From NCBI GenBank assembly GCA_010645155.1, contig CM021318.1, positions 5,272,872 through 5,336,871 on the forward strand: 64,000 bases of DNA, written 5' to 3'. This document shows, piece after piece, positions 10,891 to 23,300 of this stretch. The position numbers and the translations under genes are program-made. The notes under the pieces were generated by a model. That model worked only from the letters and a program-made list of their open reading frames with translations, did not search any database and had not been told where the DNA came from. This DNA is from Tigriopus japonicus. Its lineage: Eukaryota; Arthropoda; Copepoda; Harpacticoida; Harpacticidae. Position 1 is the first letter of the stretch, and the number at the start of each line of letters is the position of its first letter.

Positions 10891-11925
10891 TATGATTTCC
10901 AAAAGAAGCAAATCAATCTTATTTATCTTCCAATGAGATCTTGCTTGCATTGAGTAGATTACGTTCTTAATTTTCAAATTTTCAGATCAAGTGGATGAAT
11001 AAACAAAAAATAAAATTTGCTCACTCAAAGCCTGATTGCATCATTTTTCACAAAATGAATGATCAAGCCCTTTTCTAGCAATTGTTTTAACACAAAAGGG
11101 GCAAACTCATTCATTTCTTGCTCTCTTTAACACTTCAGTCAGAGAATGCATGACTTTACACACCGGCATTCGAATGAGCTAAAAATTAAAATACGTAATT
11201 TACTAAATTCAATTCAAATCTCATTGGTGGAAGAAAGTAATTGACTTGATCCTAGTAGAAATCATAATTCTATTTGCGAGCCTCCCACTCCAGTAAATTC
11301 AGTGCTTCTTACAAAAAAGAGTGTACGTGTACACTTCGGAATTTCCTTTTATTTCCCGCCATTTTTTTAAATTCTGCTCCCTGCTTTCTCTTTGTCGCTG
11401 TAGGAACTGTCAGGAAACATAGCAAGTGACGTGTGCATGCAAGATTATTCAATCGCACATTTGGACAATCAATCCCACATTCCATGACTTAACAAAGGCA
11501 TTCACAAACGGATGACGGAACGTTGAAGATTGTCAGTGGAGATTGGACGTGCATGCTCGTCTGGTGAGCGCCTAATTATCTCGAAAATCATCCAAGTGTC
11601 AAGTGCTTGAAGGTCATTAAGGAAAATACAAACTGAGGGTAATCTTCTTGACGTGAAAACATTGCGGCACTGTTCTCTCGTTTCTTTGGTTGACGAACCG
11701 TAGATCAAGCACGCTTGAATTTGTCTCACTCTCTGTCCCATTCAAATTTGATAAATTTCAACCATTCGCTTGATTTACATGTTAACGAGCATTTACGCAA
11801 GTGCCATTTAGTTGTTAAATAACCATGTGCACACTAATTCCTCTTTGATAATCAACGATTTCTTTGATCCAAACCTGGCTTCAAGCACCACTACTCGTTG
11901 GTTGCATCATCATCATCATCATCAT

Positions 11926-12783
11926 TAGGGACAGGAAGTTAAGACGAATAAAACTGTCAAATTAAACGAAAAAAGACGAATAGAATTGCCTGATTAGACA
12001 AAAAAAGACGAATAAAATTGACCGATTAAACGAAAAAAGACGAATAAAAGTTCCCAACAGACGGGGAAAAAAGAAAAAAGAAAAAAATCCTTGCAAAATG
12101 GAAAAAAATCGAATTAATTTCCCAAAAAGGCGAATGAACCTATCTTATAAGAAACAAGGAAAATTAAATGCCCGTCCAGACGAAAAAAGACGTTTAAAGC
12201 TGCTCCCACAAAATAGACGTTATGTATGTCCCTACTGATAAGGACCAATCTGTCTGAACTAATCTGACTGTAAAAAACGGCGAAATCTGGAAAATTTAAA
12301 AAATGGAAGTACCTAACGAGCAAGAATTAGCCAGTAGTACATATGTCAAATAAAAACCAAGAGTTAAACATGCCTTTTTAAGGGAACGTCTTTAGTACAG
12401 CTATACTTAAAATCAGATTTGCAAATCCAATAATTGTTCTGATGGCCTTTTTGTAATCTTTTCTTTCTGTGTCTGTCGAGCAACTGTGCGAGTACAAGTT
12501 AAGTTATAAGTGTGGATTGTATTTTGTTTGTGCAAAACCGCAACTGACAATCAAAATATTACGTTGGCCTATGATCGGTGGGGTTGAACTTTCTTTGAAG
12601 TTTTTATTTGCTTGGAAAATTGAAAAAAAAAAACGCTGCAAGCGCTTGAAATCTAAGAAAATCCAATTTTTTTGCCAATTAGACGAAAAAAGACGAATAA
12701 AATCCAAATTAGACGAAAAAAAATCGCGACGAATAACGGCCAAAAAGAAGAAAAAGTTTATTCGTCTTAAGTTCCTGTCCCTA
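11926..12783. mobile_element. hAT-like non-autonomous element, 858 bp
   Basis: The ends TAGGGACAGGAA.TTAAGACG (11926 onward) recur inverted ending at 12783. The 8-bp flanks are identical (atcatcat at 11918-11925 and 12784-12791), but they sit in a TCA microsatellite, so the duplication is less decisive here than elsewhere. Both subterminal regions repeat AGACGAAAAAAGACGAATAA several times in opposite orientation. There is no transposase; the open frames at 12469-12893 are low-complexity. Confidence 0.8.
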
Positions 12784-12832
12784 ATCATCATCATCATCAT
12801 CTTCTTCTTCTTCTTCATCATCAGCAGCATTC
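12784..12832. repeat. Compound (ATC)n-(TTC)n microsatellite
   Basis: ATC repeats pass into TTC repeats and back to ATC/AGC. The ATC part continues the run at 11905-11925, from which the hAT-like insertion separates it. Confidence 0.9.
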
Positions 12833-14351
12833 TCATCTTTCTCTCTGTTTCGTCGTCCAGCTTTTTTGACTCATTGGCTGGAAACTGAGCCAAGTTGTGA
12901 GCATCTAGAACAGAACTGTTTGTACGTATCTACATGAAACAGTTCATGGTCCCCATAAGCATGTTCGTTTGAGGGTGCTCTGATTCTCACAATAATTGAA
13001 CAAAGCTATCTCGCTCGGACAACTTCATTCTCATCTGATCCGTCATCACCCGTTTCCATTGTCCTCTGGAAATTGTTGTCCTTTATCTCAAAAGATTCAT
13101 CATTTCATGCTTAAACTAAAACGGAGGCCAGATCGGGCTAAACCAGTGCAAACGTCTCACTTACATGGTAGAAGCGAGGAGATAACTGCCACCAGATGCT
13201 GGCCGACCAACCGAGATGTCGTCTCCCCGAGAAGTTGGATTTTAGACCTACTGCTCGATGTTTGGAGACACGGATCAGCTCATCACCTCACTTGATTTAC
13301 TGCCTGAACTCCATAATCCTCATCTACCGGGGATCCTGGGGTTCTTCAGTACGTGTTTACCTCAAACAGACAGCCGATTTCAGTCACATGACAACTAATT
13401 TCATAAGCCAGTCACCGCCACTCCATTTAGATGGATGGGAGGACGAGAAGGAGGAGGAGGAGGAAAAGCGTTTTTTTCGGAGTTACGGGGATCGGGAGAA
13501 GGCGAAGAAGGCCGGAGACGGACTAAGTTGCGAAACGAGACACGATACGTAATCCGGTGTTTTTTTTCATTCTTTGTTTCAGACGGACAAATGCCGAGGC
13601 GCTCTTGGATGGGTTTTCGATGTTGACGAGAAACACTTGGAATTGAGGACAAAGGTCGATTGTTGGTCCATACAAAACGTTTTTCCCGCAAAACAATGGT
13701 GTCGCATATCCTTTACTTCCCTGGTAGTGCATGAGCTTGGGAGGTAACTTGGGTGGAGGGTGGTGTAAATGGGCTCATTTTGATATAAGCTTATAAGCCC
13801 ACGATGGCCACCGATATGAAGTGAACTAGTCCGGACCAACGGGCGGGCTCGTGGAGTGCACCTTCACGATTTGTGCACATTTGTGCTCTCACTAGCTGAC
13901 TACAAACACATGCTCACATACTCACACACTCTCCGAGTGGTGGCTACTCCTACTCGAACTACTACCCCTGTCAGCGATGATGCGGGAATGCATTCCATGC
14001 CATTCCATGCCAGAGGAGCTGGAGGACACCACCTTCCTCGTTGTTGACTTGAAAAAAAGCTGTGTATGTACATATAGACTACAACGAGGAGTTCAGAGGG
14101 CGAGTTAACCAGCCATATTAGACCACGATCGATCGAGAAGACACACTAGTGGTCTTTTTAAGACGAAGAGGCACATGAAGAAATAATTTGGACTCATTTC
14201 AAGGTTCCATGTGCTACACTCAAGACGAAAACAACATCATTGTGAATCTTTGACACAACGCACGCACATCGAAACATACGTACAGTACGTTTAGTAATAG
14301 GAGATTGTAGACAAACGCATCCTTCACCAAAGGCGGAAATTCCATGTCAAC
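12833..14351. other. Upstream region of the spinster-like gene
   Basis: No supported coding sequence lies here. A purine-rich patch occurs around 13440-13520. The 5' UTR of the transporter must end at 14351; the start codon context is GTCAACATGG. Confidence 0.45.
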
Positions 14352-17300
14352 ATGGCGGATTGGACCCTCAAGAACATTTACTTTTTGAGTCTCATGTCAT
14401 TGGGCTACATAGTGGGAGAAATCGCCCACTTCCTCATCAACACTTCGACTCGTGCTGTGGCCCAAGAAATCCATTACGGAGATCTGGCATGTTTTCGCAA
14501 TCTCACCGTCAATGTGACCGGTAACACCACTGGCACTTGCAAAGATTTCGTCAACGAAAGAGATTGTGTGGAGCATGAGCATTGCTCGTGGGACTACAAT
14601 GGCTTTGGATTGGAGTACCAGATTCTGGCTGGACCCAGTTTCATTGCAGTGTTCACCATCTGTTGTGTGATCATTGGCATCACTTCCGACAATTTTGTCA
14701 AAGTCGGACGCAATCGAATCATGGCCGTGGGATTCCTTCTATTTAGTCTCAGTTGCTTTCTGATGGGATTTTCTAGTTCCTACTGGCAACTAGTGATTCT
14801 GCGGATGGGCATTGCAGCGGGTAAGCATTGATTGACAGTCTCGACTAGTGTTTTATACTTTATTCTTATGCCATATCACGTAAAACACGACTTCGTTTCC
14901 CTCTGAAAAGTCTATAAAAACAGTGGGATTTTTGAGCCAAGCTGATGTTCTTGGAACTGATTGAACCGAGCGATGTACACCAAGTATTAACATTTAAAGG
15001 TTACTCCTGATCAAGCTCCTTCATGCGAGGTTCAAATTCAAGTACAACCATACAATAAATTGGTAGATCTCGGTTGAAAGACTAGGATACATGCTCTTTG
15101 ACTCTGGCAGATGTAGAAAAATTGGAATTCTGGGGGTTGAAACGAGACCTTCTCTCATGAATCTTCATGACAATAAGGCATTGGTTGAAGAACAAGTGAT
15201 TGAAACCGCCTTTATCGTCCAAATAGTATTGAAGACGGAAGCTCGTCCTCGAAGCAATTGGAAATTCCAAATGCTCGCGATGTACGATATAATCGAGTAA
15301 AAACCTTGGTTCACGAAATGTTTGGAAAGATACCAGACAAAACGATGATAAGTAAGAGATATGGTTTGTGGAGATTGTTATGCAATACAAAACCACCAAT
15401 GTGTTCCATCAGCCGGGATGATGGAGCTCATTCGTTACCTTTGATTGGCACTCTCAAACTCACTTGAAAAACCATCATCATTGAATGTACTGCATAACAT
15501 TTTGTTGACTTTTACGAGGGTAAGTCAAAAAATTCTCAGATAAAGAAATATTTTTTAACTGAACGGATTACAATTTTTTTACAAGTTGAAGCCTCTCCAA
15601 AGAGGTCCCTGGAAAACTTGCACCTGTCTTATTAGTCCATGTCAGGTCAATATCGAGAGACATTGCATCTCAAAACAGCCAGTAATTTTCAACCCTTCAA
15701 ATGACAAATTTGAAGATCGTGCTGACATGACATGTTTGATTGAACTAAATTGAGAAATTTTCGAAAAGAAGCTTTCCTACATCCTCCTTTTAACCCAAAC
15801 TTTACTCAATCAGGCTTCATTTGTTTCCAAAATTCACTACCATAAAGGTACCCAGTTTGCAATTGTAGATGATGCGAAAACTAAGTGATTCCATGGTGCC
15901 AAAGCCAGTCCCCACAATTCTACTAGGAACGCTGTTAAAGGTGGAATCATTGATTTTTAATGTGTATAGACAACACGGGAGCTTACTTAAAGAATAAAGG
16001 TAATGAATTTTAAATTGCAGAAATTGTGACATTGAAGTGAGAACTTTTTGACTCGCTCTCTTATGTCTTGGTTCAACAACATTTCTTGTTTGTAACTCGT
16101 TTTCTGATCACTCTAACATCAAAATTGGCGACGTCATGATCAATTAAAAAAACTTGTTAATTAATGGATGAACGAATGTATGAATGCAAGTAGATGGAAG
16201 CCTAACTATTCAACAAACGCGGTAATTGAATTTTGAACCCTCAAGAATGTTCTTCGTTTTAGGAGCTCAATCAAAATGCACCCAGGCCCAACATCATTTT
16301 CAATTAATTCAATTGGCCCTTATATACACGGGGGTAGATGTTTAACAACGACCTTAAGTACGTCGTACCTATGAACTACATACGGATTCGACAATTGCGA
16401 ACAGGCCCATTTATGGTTCAGACCAGGGGTGGCCCAAGGCTTTGTGATCGTTTATTTGCGGGCCCTTGAGACCATCACAATCTGTATGGTGGGCCCCTAA
16501 GGAAACCTAGCCCAATTTGGTGGGCCTCAACCCCAAAGTGGTTGCCGACCCATGGTTTTGATCAACCATAGATTGAAGTTAATGCTGCCGATCGAAAATA
16601 GTTCTTGTCAATCCTCTTGGTCTAAACTCTAAATTATGTTGGTCGAGTCGTTGTGCTTCTTGTTCAACCTGGGCCCCATAATTATAACCGTAACTTCCAA
16701 ATTTGGAAGCAAATGTTTGATCCCATGAGCAATCACCTCTGATCAGCGATCACTCGCCTCAAAGTGTCTCATCGCCATTTCCCCAATCTAAGACAACAAG
16801 GAAGAAATGGGAGGGTCACTCATTTTTTTTGACACTTAGTGTACCGTTGTGAAACATGGACAGATGAATAAAAAAGATAATCTAGGAGAATAAAGATGAT
16901 TTTGGCCTGATTATTCACATTCGCAGCATACGCAAAATAATCTTTTCTGTCAAATCTCGAGAGCAAGATAAGTGAATGAGGTATGAGGGGTATCAATTTA
17001 GATTTGGCGCCTATTTATGTCGAGCAGACCTGGTTTTAAGCAAGAATTTGCTCATCTTGATAGTTTATTTTATGGGCCTACAGATCTTTCGAAAGCAACT
17101 ACTAAAGTCGTCTTTTAGAGTAGTATAAGATTGTGCGTTTCAGAAGCTTTCAATTTTTCACAAGGGGGGGATTTCTGGTGAAATAATCCTTTTTATTATA
17201 TTTGAACTGTAAGGATTTTATTTTCCATCTCATTTTCATTACATTTTTAATGAATGTACTTTACTTAAAATAACGCTTTTAAATTGGTAGTTTACCAGTA

Positions 17301-20300
17301 CCAATTCACCTGAATGAGAGCAAAGCGCTAGTTCAATGAGAAACTGTCGAAATTTCTGTAATCAACTCGATTGGTTCCATTAGCGATACCCTGGAGTAAG
17401 TAACATTCTAATAATTGTCCTAATAAAACACTCATCGGAGTATTTGACGATCTCTAAAAGGACATTTAGCTAATTATAATGTACATTACCGATGAATATC
17501 GATTGAAAAAAAGCTGAGTCCTAAAAAGCAAAAAAAAATAATAAAAAAACCTTTTGAGGTTGATGACGTGAGGATAACAGAACCGGTAACTGGCAAAGTA
17601 AGCATACATTTTATTCCAAGTTGTTTATTATTTGTAGGGGTGCACTTTTCATGCAAATGCACTTTTTTACACGTTTGGCCATTTTTTTGCTTTATTTGTA
17701 CTTTTTGCCATTTTTACACGTTTTTGCACTTTCTGTGACTTTTTGCTGATATCTTATTTTTTGACCAGAAAACTCGAAAAAATAAAAATAATGAACATTT
17801 TTTTTCAAATTCCGTGAAATATTGTTCACAGTAACCCCAGCATGGCTAATAACACTTCAATATATGGTTGATTGTTTCAAACATTGAAATTGGCCTCACT
17901 TGTTGGGGTAAATAGTTCACCACATGGGTTGGTGATTTAAATCTTGTGGGTGAATACTATTATATTTCTCCGAAAGTTTAAATTTTTTGACATTAGTAAG
18001 AATTCTGCTCAACAAAACCAACCAATGGATAGAAAGAAACGTTGAATAAACGTAAAAAATAATAGAATCAACCTACCCACTTAAATCAAAACAAAAAAAG
18101 ACCAAAACCACTTGAAAAAAACTTGATCAAGTATGGTTCTTATGTTAAGTTTAAAAAAATCTTTGTCTTGAATAATGAAATGAATCCAAACGGTCAAAAG
18201 ATTAGACATTGCATATACATGCATACCTAATTTTTTACAGCTAAACCAAGTAAAGCCACATTAACAATCCTTGAGTGGAATCTCAGATAATCATATGTCT
18301 TTGAAAAAGCAACAGCTTTGTTGAGAGTATACTCAAAACTAGTTGTGGTGTATGTGCTGTAAAATCTCACCTATGTTTGTTGAAATGCGACCCAATATTG
18401 GCAGAAATGCATTTCTGATCGTTTTTTTTGACTTAAAAAGCATTTTTGGAACAACCAGGGTGCTTACCGATTTTTGCGTTTTCCCAAATGAACCAGATCA
18501 ATCAATTTCATTGCAATTAACGAAAATTTATTTGCACTTTTTTCTCCACTTTTATTTGCACTTTTTGGTCTTTTTATTTGCACGAAAAGTGCACCCCTAA
18601 TTATTTGTAATCCTTTCTTCAAAAAAAAATATCATGAAAAACAAGACTAATTCTGACAATATCAGTTTCGATATTGGGAGGGAGCATTATTCTTCGATTT
18701 CATCAAATTTTCGCTTCAGAGCGTTGCGGCGAAGTAAAAGAACGGCATTCTTCAACAATTGTGCTGCCATGAGGGCATCGCTGTCATTGATTAATTCTTC
18801 GTTTGTGATTGTATCCAAGAATTGCTTCAAGAGAAGAGCCGTCCCCACAGTAGAAGGAGCCGGTCCCGTTGTGGAAAGAGCCGGTCCCGTGGAAGTTGTC
18901 GTTGTCGGCACATTGCGCCGCCTTAGCTCATTAACTTCTTGAACTTTTTTTTTTGGTGGGATCTTGTCGGATCCGTGACGGAAAACGTCCCGGGGAAACG
19001 AGATCTCCCGGGCACGCGATGGTTCCGCCACCCTCCGATGAGGCACCACCCTCCGATGAGGCACCACCCTCCAAAGGCACCACTCACTCCCCCAAATGCA
19101 GTCGAGGCACACGACAGTCGGCTCGCAGGTCGGCACGAACCGACTGCGCCATGTTGCATCAGGAGATGTTGTTAAATGACTAGATTTAATATTGACTAGA
19201 ATACAACAATCATCTTGGATGACAGCTCCTAAATCCTTCATGGACGACATGTGCTCAAAATCACAACCTCCATTGTCTTTGAGTGGAACATCTAATTTCG
19301 ACGTCCCAAACGTCATTGTGCAGAATTTCATCCCGTTCAATGCCATGTTACTCTTGCCAACAGAAGAGTAGAGTTTCTCTAGATCATCAATTAAACTTTT
19401 TGAGTCCTAACCGTTCCTTCTACATACTAATTTTGTGACATCAGCATATGAAGAAATACTGGCTTTTGTTCTAAACTTCTGGAGAGGAGCAATAAAGAGA
19501 ATAAACAGGAGCGGACATAAAACCAAACCTTGTGGTACACCTCACTTGACATTTTACATGCCACTAAATAATCCTTGAACCTGAACCATTTGCTTCCTAT
19601 CACCCATGAAACTATCAATCCAATTCAGAACCTTACCTTGGATCCCAAACTCATTGAGTTGATTTGCAAAAGGCCATGATATACCTTATCAAAGGCCTTG
19701 GCCAAATCAAGAGAGACTACATCAACTGGCTCGTGACTTCCAAGCCCGTCAATATCTGCTCAATATGGTCAACCAATTGAGTTATTATGCTAAAATGAGC
19801 TCGAAACCCATACTGTCCATCCAAGCTTTGTAGATTATTTGGAAATCCATGATATAATTCCTTGTGGAGAGTATGGGTTTCGAGTTCGTTTTAGCGCAAT
19901 ATCATGGACTTCCAAACAATCTATAAAGCTTGGACTTCATGATCTTCTTAAAAACTTTTGCCATGCTGGAGGTCAGTGAAATGGACCTATCATTTCTGGG
20001 ATGAGACCTATTTCCGCACTTCAAATTGGAACAACATGAGTTACTTTTAAAAGAGAGAGAAACTTTCCCTGATCCAAGATGCCACGCATTAAGAAGGAGA
20101 AAACAGGGGCAAGAATCTGTGAGCATTTCATCAGAAACTGAGATGTCACCCCATCGGGTCCAAGAGAACACGAGAGCTTTAAGGTCTTGATGGCCTCAAA
20201 AGCATCTTGATCTGTAACTACCAGATTCTCCAATCCATTATCCTGACTATCACTGCCAATCTCATCAACAATATTACTAGCATCAGGGCCTGCTTTTCCA

Positions 20301-23300
20301 ACCCTTCTTGGAATCGAAAATACACTTGAGAACTGATCTCAAGCATATTGGCCATAACCTCACTATCATTAACGGTTTTACCGTCGACCTCAAAAGGTGC
20401 TACTGGATGCTTCATTTTTCTCTTGTTGTTTGCAAAAGAGAAAAACGCCTTTGGATCAGTGATTTGAGATTTTTCAAAGGCAGGAATTAAATGCTGTTAA
20501 TACGTTAACATATTGCGGTGGGAATTGGCAATGACAAACACAATCTTCAATCAATTTGCCAAAATTCATTGAAAGGTCTTTTTGCAAATCGATAAGTGAA
20601 CCGAGATTTCAAACCAATAGGCTTGTTTTTGCCAAAGACTTTGTAGAATAGATCGCATGAGAAGCGGACCTTTTTTACGTACGTACGGACGAATATGAGA
20701 TTTCAAAAGAATCAATTACGCTAAAAGTTTACCGAGCAAATCATGAAAAAGCAGCTTTGGTCGTTGTCAATGAGATCAGATGAGGAACAAGATAGTTTTG
20801 ATGGTACAAAGATCACCACGGTTTTCCCCCTGACCAATGAAGAACAGACGCATTCTGTGGTCAAGGGTTTTTTTACGTCTGTTTTTGTTACGTCTCGTAT
20901 GGCTTTATTGACTGACTCGTTTTTGAAAGAGATAGATTTGAAAGTGTTTCGTTGAGGCCACGTTGGACGTGATGGTGTACGTACTTAATACATCTATCTG
21001 AAATTTTTGGTCGTCGAGACTTTCTACTTCATATCAGCTCGTATTCAAGTTTACTCTTGCATGAATTTTTTTTCATGGACACGACGTGGAAACCTTGGCA
21101 TCTCAAGTTAGATCGAGCAAAAACTACTTGCAGTACTTACAATGCCAGAGCCACAGGCATTTTGCAAAGCTAAATTTAATTCAACTATGTCTGGGGTCCA
21201 TAGCGTTATTTACGTGTAGATTCCTTAACATTAAGATAATGTGAAATATGGTCATAGTGATGCTTTTCTACGCCAGAGCTTCAAAAGGGAATATTCTTCA
21301 TACCATGGCTCAGTTCGAAATTAAAATAAATGCAACATTTTCCGAGAACAATAACAATCATAGGAACTTCACATTGTTACGCATGAACAAAACCTCACAC
21401 GGTATTTTGAATGGCGTTTTAGGTTTGGATCGAAATGCTTTATCTTGTTATCTTGACATAAACTTCAAAATTCAAAAATTCATTTTCTTGCGCGACATTA
21501 AGAAGTTATATGAAATCTTTGGGAATTTGTTTTTTGGAATAATAACCCAAATAACTCAGCTGATGATGTTGGTATTTTTATTTAATTTGAATTCAACAGG
21601 TAACTAATTGGTTTCGAAATATAGATTACCTAGTTTATCAAAAAATGTTTATTTTGATAGGTTTTTAGGTAAATGGCATTTTCCTGGACACACAAACAAC
21701 ACAATAGAAGTAAAATTGTTCCCCATTGAATTGTGGGTCAAAAAATGCCATGATTTTTTGGGGGTATTTCGATCCAAACCTAAAAGCCATTCGAAACACC
21801 TTGCTCAATTAAACAAAGTGAAGGGGACCTTCAAATCTGCAGATTTTGAGCGTATTGCGTTTATTGCTTCATGTTTCTGGCTCCATAAAAACCCCTGAAA
21901 ATAGGTCATTGCTAAATACATAGTTACATTGCTGAGAGAAATAAAGAGGAATGCTTTAGAGTGGATGAGGTACCGTTCATCACTTTTTGGAGCGCTTTTG
22001 GTGCTAAAGTAGCCGCCTGAATGACCATTAAAGCACGAATTCCATGTCAAAGAGGAAACTTTCGGTGAACTTTTATTAAGTGCATGCAGTTAGAGGCATC
22101 ATTGAGACGTTTAGGGGATGTTTTTTAGTAGACAGACTTGTTCAAACTTATAATTTAACTATGCAGTCAAGGCATTTTGGGCGACCCCTGCACGTTGAAA
22201 ACGTGACGTGAAAAAAAAAAAAAAACGAAGAGCGAGCAACACGTCAAAATCCAATATTTTGTGAAGTCAAAACCTTGCTCAACAACCCATGCCAAAATTT
22301 GTTAAACATTTGCGGAGAAAAAGTGATAAATTTCGATGTGCAGCGTTTTGGCTTCACAAGGTACTTGATATTTTACTTATTGCTTGCTTTTGACCATTTT
22401 CTGTGTTTTCAGGCGTCGCCCAACAAACCTTGCCCAAATTTAAGTTACTGGAAAAAATGTTTAACGACAAAGCTTGTAAGAAAAAATATACTTAAGACCG
22501 AGTCTGGATTTCAAATTCTAAGCAAACATCTAAAAATAGTACTTGTTGACGAGTCACAAGCCCTATGTTAGTCTTGATAAATGTCTTTTTTTATTATAAA
22601 TATGTAGGTCGTAAGAAAGCTTACTCTAATCGAATATTGACACGGTAAAGAATTATAGTCTTTCCTCAAAAAAAACTGCCACTCATCCGTGAGTTCTTTT
22701 CCCCGAGTTTTGAAATTTGGAAGGTGTTGACGTAAAACGACCCACTTCAAATGGACTAAGTGCAACGTTGTTGATTTTTCAAACATGTCAAATATCTAAT
22801 ATCAAGACTTGTGTATCTTTTCTAACCCCTACCTCTCTCTGATTTCTTTTTTTCAGGCGAATCGGTGTGTCGACCAGTCTCGGGTAGCTTGATAACAGAC
22901 CTTTTCAGCAAGGGAGCTCGAGGATTGGCCAATGGAATTTTATCCTGGGGAGTGTATTACGGTTACGGATTGGCCTTTGTCATTGGCATTTACGTGACTC
23001 AAGCGGACATCCTTTCCTACGGTTGGAGGGCTTCGTACGTGCTCTCGGCCTTGCCTGGTTTCGTTCTTAGCGTATTGCTCTTCTTCACCGTGTCTGATCC
23101 CAAGAAAGACCAAGATAACGAGTCATTGGAGGCACTCAACACCGCCGCTAGTCCGGAAAATTCGGCCACACCAGATGAGGATAAGCGAGGCTTTGTGGAA
23201 TACTTCAAGATTTTGGCTGGTTCTCTATGTTCTCCGACCATTCTTCTGTTATTGACAGGAGCTTGTCTTCGTCACACGGCTGGATATTGTTGGGCTTACA

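Larger units (their letters stand above)
9598..11306. mobile_element. Inverted-repeat relic bracketing the Tc1/mariner insertion
   Basis: A segment of about 32 bp at 9599-9630 (AGCACTGAATTT.CTGGAGTGGG core) reappears inverted at 11273-11305 with about three differences. The Tc1/mariner element at 9643-10890 lies 12 bp inside the left arm, so it probably jumped into an older MITE whose remaining interior is about 10893-11272. No target-site duplication was found for the outer element, so its exact ends and superfamily are open. Confidence 0.5.
14821..17634. other. First part of intron 1 of the spinster-like gene
   Basis: Intronic, AT-rich, without a supported exon. It contains a possible mariner end near 15512 and a small degenerate hAT-like element at 16434, listed separately. 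Confidence 0.6.
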
